From Jaapia argillacea MUCL 33604 (taxonomy: Eukaryota > Basidiomycota > Agaricomycetes > Jaapiales > Jaapiaceae), in the NCBI GenBank assembly GCA_000697665.1, contig KL197765.1, forward strand, positions 21,251 to 85,250: a DNA stretch of 64,000 nt. The letters are read 5' to 3'. A program made the position numbers and the translations under genes. The number at the start of each line of letters is the position of its first letter. The stretch's first letter is position 1. Shown piece by piece: positions 1-13,000 of the stretch. The notes under the pieces were generated by a model that was not told the origin of the DNA, did not search any database, and saw nothing but the letters and a program-made list of their open reading frames with translations.

Positions 1-3000
1 CCATATTTCAGCTACTGCAAACATCATCTTCATAATTGATGATCACTGGCTACCTACCGGGATCTCAAATTTGTCAGGGAATCTTTCGATGTCTGAGTCT
101 GTCATGGATGTTTGTTGGGATATCTATGCTGTTGTCTTTTGCAGCCTTCATTGCCCATGTGCTCAAGACCAATTCAACCTAGACCAGCCAGCATTCCACT
201 TAAATGTGCAATATATGATTGAACTTGTGGTCAGAGCTATCGTAACTACCCCAAGTTATGAGCTTTCTTTGAACCCTCACAGATCCAATTGGTCTCCTAG
301 CTCCTACTCAAATGCATCACTTCTGCTTTTCCTGTTAGACACTGGCGCCCCACCAGCTAGCTCACCTGTACAGCTTCTCAACAATTGCATCAGAGCAGGG
401 ACTTGCTCTGGTGGTGCCGTGAGGTTCTCACTGGAGTTGTCCCTGGACTTAGTGGGTGATGTCCCATCTTTTACGGCTTGGTGGACACCTCTACAACATC
501 CCTCTCCAGACTCTTCCACAACAGAACCAGTATTGAAAGATCCGAATAAACAGATTCAGTCTCCCCTCATCTATGTAGGACATGTACACAGGTACACTTG
601 CCTTACAGTTGCTCTCTTCTGCAGGTTGCAAGAGTGCAGCCCCAAAGACACACTTTGTGTGTGTCATAACTGCTGGTTACTTATGACGATCCCTGTCCTC
701 GAGATGCTGAGGCAAATGCCACCAGTTGGTGGATCCGCTTGCTCTTCAAGTTGGAGAGAACAAACAATTCAATATTCAAGTATAGCCTCTGCCGACAACA
801 GAATCCTGTTGTTGAGAGCACCTTTCAGTTCAAAAGCTCCTCTGTGCCTTTCTTGAGCAGCCCATCACTTGTGGAGCACAACTGCTAGGTCTCTCTACTT
901 TACCACCCACGCTCCTGTCACTGTCCCGGATTCTCCATTATCGCACTAGCAATATGTCTTCTATGGATGGAGCAGGCTTGGGAGAATAAGCAGATTGTTG
1001 TTGAGTACCAACTTCATGGAAGCTGGTTTGCACAGCAAGTGCGAGAGGGCCAGGGTACCGATAAGCAAGCGCAAAACGAGCGTGGACCGAGTGATATTTG
1101 ACTAGCAAGCAAGATTGACCAGCGACAATCAACTTCTCAATTCAACGAGAGCTCAATTCCTGATGGAGGACAAGTCGCCAATCCTGTCTTGCGATGAGAA
1201 GGTTCGCAAGGTTGGCGGGTGTCAATTGTGGAATAATGCTACTTGTAGGACCAAACAGCTTGAGCACACTGTGGTAGGGGACTTGAAATGCTGATTTGAG
1301 GAGCACGGCACTCCAATACAGCCAGAACTGTAGTTTGGCTCCAACAAGGGTCAGACACAAAGAGGATGGTAGTTTGAGCAAAAGACAAGCAGGAAGAGGA
1401 GATCTGGATCAACAGTGATGAGGAGAAGAACAGAGACTCGATTTAGACAGTCACCAAGGGTGAGATAAGCAACACAAGGCACGGAAGGAGCCCACAACCA
1501 CAATGGAGTGAGACCATCCGCGAAGTCAGTGATTACTGAAATTCACAAAACTAAGCTGGTAGTGTTTGGGCATGGAGGGTTCAATTGCCACGACAATTTG
1601 AGTTGCAAGGAGACGAGCTATCAGTGATAACTAGATTCCCACGAAACATCTGGTGGGATCGTGATAGGGCTCGGTAAAGGTCTACAAATGACACAGCAGC
1701 CTGATTCGATGACCGAATCAAGTGGAGTGGTCGAGAGGAGAGGCAGTCACAGAGTGCAAACATTCACAAAATCCCTCAGTGCAGTAGCGCCAAACCAAGG
1801 GGAAGTGTTCACTGGGGCCTTCTGTGGATGGGCACAGTTAAGGATAGTGGGTGATCTCAGAATGAGAATGTGGATGTTTGCAAGTTCACCTGAGCCTCAC
1901 GTGGACGAGAAGGCAGTGATGAGACCAGATTTGATGCTGTCAAAGATGAATAGTGTGAGTAGTGCAATTCTGCGGAGGTTATGGATACCAGAGTGTTGAT
2001 CAGATGAGACGTGTCCTTGCTCAAAGCGTGGAGGGGACGAGGGTGTGAGTGAATGAGAATTTGATGAGGAGGAGAGCATAGAGCTTGTGCAGTGGTGAAT
2101 GGATCCAATGTCACTGAAGGAGTTGGGTCTGATGTGGATGACTTGCAAGGGTGAACTCGACCAACTGAGGATGCTGGTGAGAGAGATACGTCTTGAAGCA
2201 AAAAGTGCTGAATAAGAACATGGGGATTCAAATGAGGGTGCCGATATCACTAGGAGCAAAGTGTAGGTTCGTGAGAGTGCAGGTGCAAGATCGGTTGGAT
2301 CTCAGATTGAGTGGGTGAGCTGAAGGTTCTCAAGTGATGAGAGGATAAAAGTTTGATTCTTAATGGATTTGAGAGCTCGTAGTTGGCCAGCCAGGTTAAA
2401 CAACGAGTCCTCCCAGTGTCCACCTTTGTGATGGGCAGGAATCAACCTGCTTTGCCACTACAGAAGGATTTGGTGTCGTCAGATGGGCTGGCAAGCCTAG
2501 AGCCCTGGCGCTGAGGTGTGAAGACCTCAGTTGCCTCATAGATAGCCTGTAGCTGTTACACATGTACGAACATGCTTCTGAGCCTGCAGCTGTCTGCAGT
2601 CTCAGAACAAACGACCACAGAGCACACACACCTTTGCATACGCCCTGAGTGGGGAGGATTGAGACCTGGTCGCAATCCGATTGAAGGAAGTCTCACTACT
2701 CAGCCCTCTCTAAGAGGCCAAGTCTCAAGGATTGATAGTAAAGTAAAAGAAGGCCCACTTCATGCAGTCGGTGCTCTCTTAGAGGAGGCCGATTGTGAAT
2801 AGGCAGTAATGATGAATGTATTCTAAAAGAGTAACTACATTTGTTTGTAAAATATATAAGCTTGTACAGACCCAGGAAATGAGAGTCTCTTCTTGCCCTC
2901 TTACTGTCATCACTCAGAAATCTGTCTGAGTGAAATTCTGATTCTGCTCAGTTGAAACTCTCCGGCCATTCTGTATCAAGTCATTATCTCTGTCACTCTC

Positions 3001-4380
3001 AAGTCATCTTCCCCATCTATACTTGCATATTTCTTGAACTGCTTCTTGGCTCTAGTCATTCTCTGTATCTGTCGACTTTTGAGGAGGAATTAGGCTGTTT
3101 GGATCTGTGACTTAGCATCCCTCGAACACTAGGGAGATCACTGTGATAAAGACAAGGCACTGCAACTCTCTATCTATTCTGATTTGGTTAGTTTTATACT
3201 GATCAGTTTAGTCAATTCACACCGGGTCAGTCTTTAGACCAGGAGACTTAGAATTTGGGAGCAAATGTTATGATTCTTGGATACTGTGTGAGGTAATATT
3301 GATCTTGGGATGCTTCTGGTGATCAAATCAAAGCTTCTATTGATAAACTCGTGTGTGCTGTGCTACTGAGTGATTTCTGGTACAAATATATGGGTTTTGA
3401 GTGGTTTTCTGCTGCTGGCAGTGGGTAAGAATTGTGAGTGGAGGCTGGTGGTGGATTAGGTGGTGAATCTGTACTCTACTACAGGCTTAAATACCCTACA
3501 TGATAGACTGTGCAATAAATTTGAGAAAATAGACTGAAAATAGAATAAATGTCTTTGTCCAATGAAAATCCTTGAAAGATGGGAAGATTAAGTCTGGCTC
3601 CTGATGACTGTGCTGTGCATAGGTTTCTACAGATAAATGCAGCCATGACATAGCCAGGACATAGCTGCAGTGGCAGTCCTCTGGATTTTGGAGTGATCTG
3701 GGTCTGGGTCTGATTGTTTGATATGGTAAGCCTAGGCTAACTTTGGCCATGTGGGGTGATGTCATTAGTCTGGGCATCTTTTGCCTATGTGGGATGAGGT
3801 CATAGGCCTGGAGTGATTCTGTGAGGTTGTTGTATTAGTTTCCTGGTTCAATGTAAACTTGCTGCTTGTTGCTTTGTTGTTTCTTGTCCTGTTACTCTGC
3901 ATCTTCTTCTAGGGTGGTTAGAAAGTCCTTGCATTTTTGTGTAATAGGCGTGTGATAGTGTATGTGACTAGCAACGGGACTAGATTTCACTGTAGTCTAT
4001 GGTTACTGGTTACAGTGGAATCTTGTAAGCAACAAAAGAGGTTTGGGATGGCCAGCAAACCATATATATAAGGTGTGCAGAAGGGAGACATGGAACAGTG
4101 GCAAGAGCATATATGACTATTGTCCAGCAACTGAGCATGAGGAGAAGGGGAGGGGGAAGAGGTCTGCCGGCAAATGCAACAACAGATTTTGATGAAGTAG
4201 AAAAACATATGTTCAGACATGGGACCATTGGGTCACCTGACAGCATGCTTTCTCAATTTACAATTAGTGATTTCTTTCATCTATTGATTTCCTTAAAGTG
4301 CTTGTTTCTAGTCCACTTCGTATCACCGTGCTTTCTTAGTGTTCCAAGACAATGTGCTTCTAGTTTTGATTTATGATTTT
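1..4380. repeat. Decayed retroelement-like stretch, no intact gene
   Basis: No frame gives a convincing protein here; all six frames are broken by stops. The segment from about 2640 to 3270 has LTR-like features: a TATA-like AATATATAAG at 2851-2860, a pyrimidine-rich leader, and a short purine tract followed by TGTTATGATTC at 3266-3276. I could not find a matching second LTR, a reverse transcriptase or an integrase. The open frame at 71-856 contains a DTGA string, but nothing around it resembles an aspartic protease. From 3270 to 4380 I see only AT-richer sequence without a supported feature. The LTR reading is a weak inference. Confidence 0.25.
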
Positions 4381-4604
4381 TTTTGCTTTTCAGTTTAGAG
4401 TACCAATCACACAACAGATTAGATTTTGGACCTGAATACTGATTATCTCCAAACTTGCAGAACCTTCCTGCTCTGCAACCTTGTGCTGAGTGGTTATCTT
4501 ATCTTGGACTTGTCTGAACCCCACAATCTCTACTTTGGGCCTGTTTCCTCTATCAACACTATCTAAAATAACTGAACTCCCATTCTTCAATTTCTATCTG
4601 AAGA

Positions 4605-5140
4605 CAAACTACCCTTTTCTCTCAGATATCACACAGCCCAAGTACCCCACAGCACTTTTGTCCACAAAGACCAATTGATCAGTGAGAAAATAGTTTGCAA
4701 TCAGCATCTGATGCTGTGCATGATCCTCCTTGTCCCTCTCATTAGTTGGGCAGGTCACCTGGGGTCCCTCAATAACAATATTGTACATCCTGTGCAAAAT
4801 GTCATACCTTTTTCCATGTCAAACCTCTCCTCCAAAGTGCATGATGAATGGTTGAAAGGTCAACAGACACCCTGCATACCTCCTCAAGCTGGATCTGCAG
4901 TTCTCCCAGGAATAGACAGTTTGTGCACCAGCCACCAGTGCCACATGGTGGGCCATGTGGGTTGCACATGCAGGTGGCAATCTGCAGCGGCTTGTAGGAA
5001 TACTTTGTTTGTGTACCAGCTATAATAGTCTTGTTATGCCTGCCAGCACTAGGAGTACGTGTTGATTCCCTTGCAAACAAGGACCACTTCTTCCACCTGA
5101 CAACCAGCCCACAAATCATGTCTCTGAGTCTCATTCTCAC
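4605..5140 (-). pseudogene. Tc1/mariner-type transposase relic
   Basis: Two minus-strand frames resemble parts of a Tc1/mariner (IS630-type) transposase as found in Agaricomycetes. At 4802-5140 the helix-turn-helix region ends with a segment reading LEEVCRVSVDLSTIHHAL, followed by RRGLTWKKV, the usual join to the catalytic domain. At 4609-4797 comes the first catalytic strand, seen as LIANYFLTDQLVFVDKSA. The acidic residue expected after the aspartate (D-E-S in most relatives) is a lysine. The two pieces lie in different frames, and the rest of the DDE domain, further toward lower coordinates, is not readable. It is an inactive fragment. Confidence 0.6.
4914..4978 (+). repeat. Left arm of a ~60-bp inverted repeat
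   Basis: The sequence from AGACAGTTTGTGCACCAGCC onward reappears in reverse complement at 7119-7176 with a few mismatches. The arm lies inside the Tc1/mariner relic, so the distant copy is probably a second, opposite-facing fragment of the same transposase and not a terminal repeat. Both arms encode the same peptide core, GWCTNCL, in the transposase sense. Confidence 0.6.
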
Positions 5141-6265
5141 TTGCTGTCACCACTCTCTGGCTCCGACTTTGACTCAGACTCTGATAATGCATCCCCCAGT
5201 CAAGACACTCACCTCAAAATTCCCAAAGCTCAAGTTGGCTACCATGGCAAGACTGGCCCCTTGCTAAAGAAATTCTCAGTCTCAAGCCCTTCCAAGAGCC
5301 TTAAGGAGTACAAACAGCAGATGTGTGGCACTGTGTTGCTACAAGGTTGCAGACTCTCAGTGATGGGAAAGTGGATAGGTCTTAGGAGGCTTGTAAGGCA
5401 TGGTTTTGGCTCCTCATTAAGTACCAGAAGGTATCATTTGACTCTCCCTTATCCATTGCTTCCAAGCTCACCCTGTTCCAGGCCAATGACACCCAATCCC
5501 ACCAGAAGACTGGTATAGACGAGGAGGTTAACCATCACATAGAGGTACATTTGTCATTTTTGCTTCTCTGTGAATCTAGATACTGAATTCAGGCTACAGA
5601 ACATGACTGAGCTCATTACCCTCGTCGATGATCAACAACTGCAGTCCAAGAACAAGTCCTCAAAGGCAAAAGAGAGAGCTGACAAGGAGAAAGAAGCTGC
5701 CCTTCAACTCCATGAAGCCTTGATGAGGGGAGTTGTGGATCATTCGAACTTGCAGGATGTGGCTGAGCTCAAGGGAGCAACTTTGCAAGAGAAGCAAGGC
5801 CAACACAAGTAAGTTTTCACCCTGGCCACATTACAAAGGGGTTTCCATGACACTTTGGACATTAGGCGCTATTGAAGCTCCTCCTACAATGAGACTTTGG
5901 ACAAGGAGAATGATGGTTCATGCTGTTGTAAGAAGTATAGTACTGTTCTTCAACAAGCTCTTGAGGCCTGAACCTCTGAAGATGAGAAACATCTTTGTGA
6001 GGCTTGAGAGTGTGAGGTCTTGCATCACAACAGGACAATTCAGTTGCAAAAGGAAGTTATTGTAGGCCTTGGAGAGCTTTCATCTGCCATCAAGGAATTG
6101 AATGCAGTGCGAAAGGAAGAGTTAGACCAGCTAGCCAAACGGCAACATGAAGAGGCTCTGCATTGTGCTGCTGACCATAACTGACAGCTCGAGATGCAAC
6201 AACAGCTGATAGGCTCTCTTTTGGCGAAACACTTCCTTTTGACCGTTACTGATGTTTCCATATAG
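5141..6265 (+). pseudogene. Coiled-coil protein relic between transposase fragments
   Basis: Plus-strand frames at 5141-5518, 5570-5812 and about 6000-6265 encode acidic, Ser-rich sequence and then heptad-like Lys/Glu/Gln-rich coiled-coil stretches (for example KAKERADKEKEAALQLHEAL, and ELNAVRKEELDQLAKRQHEE near the end). They converge on the minus-strand Harbinger transposase relic. PIF/Harbinger elements carry a second accessory gene, so this could be its remnant, but I see no Myb/SANT motif and the link is inference. Frames are interrupted, so it is probably not functional. Confidence 0.35.
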
Positions 6266-6305
6266 CTAATCAATCACAGAATACATCAACAAGGTACATA
6301 TATAT

Positions 6306-7000
6306 CTAGTTGTCAATTGGCCCATTGGTCTCTACCTCCTCGTCCTCTGTATCATCCTCATCCTCCCCAACATCCATCTCCTGCCATGGTGCTTGGAGAC
6401 ACCAGTTGTCAAGCTCAGGATCTTCAACAGGTCCTCCCTGAAAATATTCTTTGAGGGTAGGTGGACTGCAGGGGAAGTACTGTAGAATTTGTGGTTGGTG
6501 GAGAATTGTATGTGTATTTCCAAGTAGGATTGCAGCCAAATAGTATAGTCCACAAGGCAAAAGGAGGATCTTTTGGTTGGTTGAAAGTTGAGAAATTGAA
6601 ATTGTTGCAATACTTCTTTGAATGCCCATTCCACTGTCTCCCAAACTCAGCTCATCTTATAGTTCCATCATTTCTCCTCTTGACTAAGCTGTGCCCCTTT
6701 GAATGGTGCAAGAACATGGGCACCGACATTGTATGCTGGATCACCATAGATGTAAAGCATCTGTCCATTTGGTGCCCAAAAACGCTTTGCAAGAAGTTCA
6801 GCAAGTCCACTCTCTCAGTACACTGTCTCATCATGTTTCTGCCCTTCAACAGGTGTGGACCACATACGTGGATGACAAGGCCATCAGGGGATATCAGGAT
6901 GTGGAATTTGAGACAGTGTATTCTTTTCCACCCATTAGATCCTCCTGCCTTCTCTAAGTGCCTCCAACACTCTTCCAAGAAGGTTGTTAAAATCAATTCA
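6306..7000 (-). pseudogene. PIF/Harbinger-type DDE transposase relic
   Basis: Minus-strand frames read like the C-terminal half of a fungal PIF/Harbinger-type transposase. At 6652-6996 there is HCLKFHILISPDGLVIHVCG followed by a degraded 'G R ... D/M' segment. At 6332-6634 comes MEWAFKEVLQQFQFLNF, the typical 'E-W-x-F' region carrying the last catalytic Glu. A +1 frame at 6306-6644 continues with LYYLAAILLGNTHTILHQ and an acidic tail. At least two frame changes and a missing N-terminus mark it as dead. Family assignment rests on motif order, not a search. Confidence 0.6.
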
Positions 7001-7118
7001 AGAAGCTAAGATGTTGCTTTCCATAGTATAATTCAACTGGTCATGATTGGCAGGGGTTGTATATCAACAAAATGAATTGCTAGAGCTCAATTCCTGGCGC
7101 CACCTATTGTGGCCACCA

Positions 7119-7176
7119 GTTTGCACAATGCACATGGCCCACCACATGGTGCCAGTGGCTGGTGCACAAACTGTCT
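7119..7176 (-). repeat. Right arm of the ~60-bp inverted repeat
   Basis: Reverse-complement partner of 4914-4978 (see that entry). It lies just outside the Harbinger relic. Sequence downstream from 7180 to 7300 shows no recognisable continuation of the transposase. Confidence 0.55.
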
Positions 7177-7308
7177 AATATATCAGGCTGCCACCCAAGT
7201 AAACCTTTGAGAAACTGAGGGAAAGCAGGCTGTCAGCACATGGAAACAAACCGACAGAGAGAACACACATTAATCTCAAAACCAGTGATGATATGGGGCC
7301 AACCATTG

Positions 7309-7370
7309 GGAACAGGTATTTTTACAATGTTGCCATGTTGGAACAGGTATTTTTACAATGTTGCCATGTT
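7309..7370 (+). repeat. 31-bp tandem duplication
   Basis: The 31-bp unit starting GGAACAGGTATTTTTACAAT at 7309 is repeated exactly at 7340-7370. The same GGAACA start then introduces the longer direct repeat at 7371. It looks like a local slippage product at the edge of that element. Confidence 0.85.
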
Positions 7371-7557
7371 GGAACAAACGGTGCATTGTTCCCGTGTTTA
7401 GCTAGAGTAGGACAAACTCATTGTAAACGTGTAAGGTACAATGACGAGAATACAGAGATTATATACAAAATCCCCCCCCAGCTATGACTCACTTCCAAGG
7501 CGGCATCCTGAAGCCTGGAGCTCCCAACACTCACAAAACCAATTTCCAATTCCAACA
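7371..7557 (+). repeat. Direct repeat copy 1 (~190 bp, possible solo-LTR or MITE piece)
   Basis: Matches 8243-8437 at high identity over its whole length. Both copies follow TGTT and begin GGAACAAAC, and both contain an identical GAATACAGAGATTATATACA TATA-like stretch. Every difference in the first ~90 bp is a transition. No coding potential is credible. Between the copies (7558-8242) are Ser/Thr/Asn/Gln-rich frames and a CAACGACAACGACAAC-like simple sequence, with no recognisable gene. Confidence 0.75.
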
Positions 7558-8242
7558 CACTCCCTTGAGTGGAGTGGAGCTCGACATTCACACCGACATC
7601 AACAGCAATGAGAAAAAAGAAAATCCACCACCAAAGGTGACACTCCCCAAAACTAAGTACTCCCTCAAGCAACAACTTCTCAAGCCCTCAACATCTAACC
7701 CAATCCAATCAACTTCCAACAACTCTCAACAGTATCTCAACAGCTCCTCAGCAACACATCAACATCTCTCCAACACCCAATCCCAACTCTGACATCCAAA
7801 TGGGGTCCATGCCTGGAGGCTCTGACCAATGAATCTTAGGTGACGAAAGAGTGTGATGGCAACATACAACGATAAGGGATTCAGCCCTCGAATGGGCTCT
7901 GCAACGATTCAGCTCTCGATGAGCAACGACAACGACAACAAGGGAATTCGGCCTTCGATAGGCAAACAACTTTGGTCAGCTCATCTCAATGATGGCAACA
8001 GCGACAATGACAGTGATAATGATATGGTGGTGACAGCAACTGGAGATTCGGCTCTCCTGGGTGGATATGAAGCACAGCAGCGGGTAGATAGAGTCAATAG
8101 CAACAAACAATAATGATTCAATGGGCGTGGTGATGACAAGTGATTCAGCATGCGACAATGAACAAAGTTGCAGCGAGAAGATGGATTTGGTCCCATCACG
8201 GACTGCTTGGTAAGACCCCCAAGCGGGCGACGTGTTTATGTT

Positions 8243-8437
8243 GGAACAAACAGTGCATCGTTCCCACGTTTAGCTAGAGTAGGACAAACTCATTGTAAAT
8301 GCATAAGGTACAACGACAAGAATACAGAGATTATATACAAAATCCCTCCCCCCTCCCCAGCTATGACTCACTTCTGAGGTGGCATCCTGAAGCCTGGAGC
8401 TCCCAACACTCGCAAAACCAATTTCCAATTCCAACAT
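8243..8437 (+). repeat. Direct repeat copy 2 (~190 bp)
   Basis: Second copy of the 7371-7557 repeat, about 870 bp downstream, same orientation. It has a slightly longer C/T tract after the TATA-like stretch. From 8438 to 10045 I see no supported gene. The short frames at 8891-9240 and 9410-9811 have no recognisable domain. A partly repeated phrase GGGTATAATCC occurs at about 8511 and 8688. Confidence 0.75.
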
Positions 8438-10045
8438 GCCAGTCAATCTTTGCAATCTCCGAATATGATAGATGGTCCACTCATGTGACCCTCAAAATGT
8501 GTGAAGGTTGGGTATAATCCTGGTCAAAACTGTCTGTTTTGGCCAGCAGGTCAGATACTTGTCCCAGTCAAACCCCCAGAGGGACCAAAATTTTTGGCAA
8601 TGCACCACCTGCAAGCCTGCCAAGCCAGCAATAAAGAGGTTAGATATACCCATCCTGGCAAAAACACCCACCAAAATGCAAAAATGTAGGGTATAATCCA
8701 GGTAATTTTGGCCCAATTTAGCCCAAAAAGTGTCCTTGTAAGTGCAATGGAAGGCTCAAATTCTTGTATCTGACCTCTCCTTCTATTATCAGGGGTCCTA
8801 TAAAGGGATGGTGGGACATACGGAGAATCATGTGCTTGACCTCTTGGGGAATGTAACACCAGCCCTTCAGAAGATGGATAACCACAGTGTATGGTCATTC
8901 CCTTGAGAATCGAGATTGATCCAACTGACACCTGCCATTTTGAGCCATTTTTGATTGGCCATCAAACGTTGAATCTGTGTACAAGTTTTTTCAACCTGAC
9001 CATGAGTTTGCAAAATGCTGTAACCAATCACAAATTACTACAGATACCACGGTGGCCATCAAAACTACTATCGACCAATGGGAGTTGGAAATTTCTGATA
9101 GTTACACCTGCATCTCTACATGGACTCAATTTCTTTGCAATATTTTTACATGGTCTGATAGAGTGATTGTATGGCTCCTCGAATATTATCTTACTTTGGG
9201 GATATCTGAGGCGCAGGTGTTGTCGGAGAGATGCCGCTGAAGAGTGTCAAAATTGTGGCATTTCCACAGGTAATGGAAAAATTGGTCACGAAGCGTCACG
9301 ACGAAATTTGGGCTCCGCTGCCAAACGCCGAGGCAGGCAGCAATGTGATTGTAGGAATGCCGAATGATCTGTTGTCGGAGTTACAATTTTCGCTGACCAA
9401 CGTCACGCTGTGGCACCGAGAAAGCTGCACATTGAGAAAGCAGGTCTCCCGAGCGCAAAGGAAGACACCAATTGCCAAAGTAAAATTGGAAGCCTATTTC
9501 CATATGCTAGAATGGCTTATAAACCCGGAATGAAGGAATTTGGAGTGAGGGATCTGGAGAGATCTTGTATTTCCATCACTTACACCAGCCCTTTTTCAGC
9601 CCTTTCGACGAAAGTTACACCCAAAGAAATGGCTACATCATATATTTTCAAAATCAGACTTCACGATCCGTTTAGAGCGGTTACTAGCTACCCAGAGCCA
9701 AGGCCGATAAGCATTGCGACGAAATTTGAGGGCGCCAGAGGCCGATTTCCAACTCTCCCCCCATTTCCAACTGATAGTAACCCCCCTCAGGAGACGAGTG
9801 AGATGATCTAATCTTCTTCCGCTGCTAAATGGCCACCGAGCCAGCCCAAAGGATGAGAAATACGACATGTGCTCTATAAATTCTGATAAATTACAACATG
9901 ACGAGCCCACAACCATTTTGATCATCAGTTAACCGATAGCGAAAGAACGATGCAAGTAGCGATGCAAAAATGTATCCAATGTCCAGATAGAAACCAGTCC
10001 ATAAAACCCAATTCAAAAACGTCCAAGTCCCAACCAAGTCCAACC

Positions 10046-13000
10046 TCAGGCCCCATAAACATGCATCAACACCTCCGCAATCCCGGAATTCGGGTGCAAG
10101 ATCGAGAAATGAGTACCCTCAAGTGTATAAACCTCCGCCGTATCAGTGAACCTATCCAAATCAAACGAATCCGACGCTCCCTCCGAATAACTTTGACTCC
10201 CAACACCATCCGTACCCTTGATCAACACAGTCCGGCTTGTGGGCCAGGGCTTTTCGTGTGTGGCGTGGTCGGGGTTACTGAGATGACGTTCGTAGGCGAT
10301 GGTGGCTCGGACCCCGAGGAGGACGTGGGCGGTGTAGGCGGAGCAGAATCGGCGGATCCAGGCGGGGCCGGAGTCTCCTTCTGTGAAATGTTTCTTGAAT
10401 TGGGTGTGGAGGTCGCCGGCGCCGTCTAGGGCGTCGGATTTGACCATGTCCTCGATGATGTCCAGAATCTACGGGAGAAGTGGTCAATTTAGCGTATGGG
10501 ATGAGGCGGGGATGAGACGTACATCTTCGCGAATGGAACCGGAGGCGATGTTCGAAAGGGTGTAGGCCTTGAACTTGGGTCGTTGGAAGAGTGTTGGGGC
10601 ACCGTCCAACATGACGATGGACTCTACGATCTCACCTTGGTCTTGCAGGATATTCGCCATGTCAAACGCCAGTGCAGTTCCGAAACTGAAGCCAGCAAGA
10701 CGATAAGGACCCTCGGGCTGCTTCTCCTTAATCTTCTTCGTGTAGAACTCGGAAAGACGACGGAGAGTACCGGAGATGGGCGCCTCAACGGTATCTTGGA
10801 CACCATACACAGGGAACGGCAACAACTCTGCCATCTTTTGGAGAACGAGAACACCACCTCCGGCACCGTGCATGATGAAAACAGGTTTGCCTTCAGTCAC
10901 TCGGTTGAGACGGATGACAGTGTTTCCGAGATCTTCCTGGAGCATGTCGTTGGAAGACATGGGACCGCCTTCTGCGATTTCTTTCACGCCCGAGGAAGAC
11001 GCGTTATTGGCTTGTTCCTCACGGATGATCTCGAGACGACCGACTAATCAGGAAAATTAGAATCGAGTCAGGTGCAAGATGTGATACGTAACATACCGGT
11101 CATGTTTCCTCCCAATAATTGGAGTTGGGTCACAGTCAGGTCGAAGTGCGCCTTGAGAATACCAGAAAGTCGGACTGAAGTCAACGAATCCAGACCATAA
11201 CTGGAGAGCGGCACATTGTCTTCGACATCATTGACCTCAAGTGATAAAACCATCGCACAAGCGGCCTTGATGGTCTGTTCCGCAGCGCCCTTGTCACTGG
11301 CTTCGTTAGTTTCCTTGACTAACAAGTGACGAAGGAGGGAGAGATGGTAGTTAGGGACACCGACTACAGGGCCATCGTCAGAAACTGTGAAGAAATCGAT
11401 TCGAAGGTTGACTCACTCTCGATGGTCTTCTTCCAGTTGGTAGGGGGAATGTACAACGAGATGGGTTTGACAGTGCCAATAGACCAGATAGCTTCGACAC
11501 AGTGATGAGCGAGTTGGTAACCAGTCATACCCAAGGCTTTGTACTTGTCGAGTGCAGCATTCCTAGCATTACCTTTAGGCATGCTACGCACGAACACACC
11601 ACCATCAGTCTGCAGATGAGAATCAGTAGCTGCTGGCACGTAGTGTTAGCAAGAAAGCGCACCAAGGGAGGAACGGTGATCGTCGTAGCGTTGGGAATCT
11701 TGGCGGCAATGGCTTCCATCCAGGTCTGAGCACTGTCGTCGAGACATTGGCAATGAGCAAACTGGCAAAATATCAAGGAATACCGGTGCTTACGCTGCAT
11801 AGTTCGCTTGACCAGGGGAACCCAAAGTCGAAGCCATACTGGAGGTCAGAACGAGGAAGTCGACGGTGGCGGGATCCACAGCTTGTAAAAGGACCTGGAA
11901 TCCTCGAACTTTGACATCATAAACTGTTGATAATTCGTGAGTATGCGACATGGGAGAAGAGCTCAGTTGTGCTCACCCATTTCCCAATCGTTGGCGGTTG
12001 TCATGCTAGTGAACTGTACAGAAGAAGCTGCGTCAGATTGGTTTAAAGATCAGGTCATGACAAAGCTCACCAGAGCGTCGTTGAGGCGTACGGCGACATG
12101 GAAAATACCGCCAACTTGAGGAAGTGACTCGAACAAAGCTTTGGTTCCCTTCAGATCCAGACAGTCAAGCGCGACGAGGTCGATTTTGACGCCAGGGACG
12201 GTGCACAATGAGGCCAAGATCTTCTTCTCGCGAATCAATCGACCGCCTTCGAAGCCCTATAAGGATGGAAAGTGAGAAACCGGTAATATAAGATGGAAAG
12301 AAACGTACCCTCTCGCCCGATCGGGAAGTAAGCACAATGTGCCTAGCTCCCAACTCAACAAGGAGTCGAGCAATGGCAACTCCAAGACCTCCAATACCAC
12401 CGATGACGACGTAAGCCTTGCGAGGATCAAATGCCTTGGTGCCAGGACGAATTCCACCTTTGAATACGGGAGCGTCGGGGCATTGAGTTTCAAAGTCTAC
12501 CAGGAGACACCTATCGGGTGCCGTCTCCGCAATCGCGTCCTCTAATCTGTCCCCGTGATGGAGTGTGATGACGGTGTTCCGAGGGGCAAGTTGGGCCATG
12601 AGCTTCGATGGAACATTGTCGAGACAGTCGCGCAGGGGCATCTCTGTCGCCAGGTGATCATAGGACACTGAGATGAACCTCTGGGAGAATTTCAGATTGA
12701 CGGGAGGTGTAGCATCTTCCGATCCAATGCACACAATTGTGCCGCGAGGATGGAGTAATAAAGCGGTCTCGCGAAGGGTGTCTTGAGTGGCGTCGAATAC
12801 AAATGCATACTGGAGACCTGCACGATTTTGTTTGCGAACCGACAAGGACCATCCTGAAACATTTCTGGATCGAATTGGGAGATTCTCTTTCCCAGACTGC
12901 GTAAACGATTTGTCGAAAGTGGCATCGTCGAGTGTGACCTGGACAGTCAGGGATTTGTGAACCAAGGCACGATACACGGCTAGCGACGCAGCAGAGCCTT

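Noticed and set aside
71-856. 261-codon open frame with a DTGA string, possible retroviral-type protease
   Set aside because: Flanking residues do not match any aspartic protease, there is no neighbouring RT or integrase, and the composition looks like chance coding.
9410-9811. 133-codon open frame upstream of the PKS terminus
   Set aside because: No motif, no splice partners, and it lies in repeat-like sequence.
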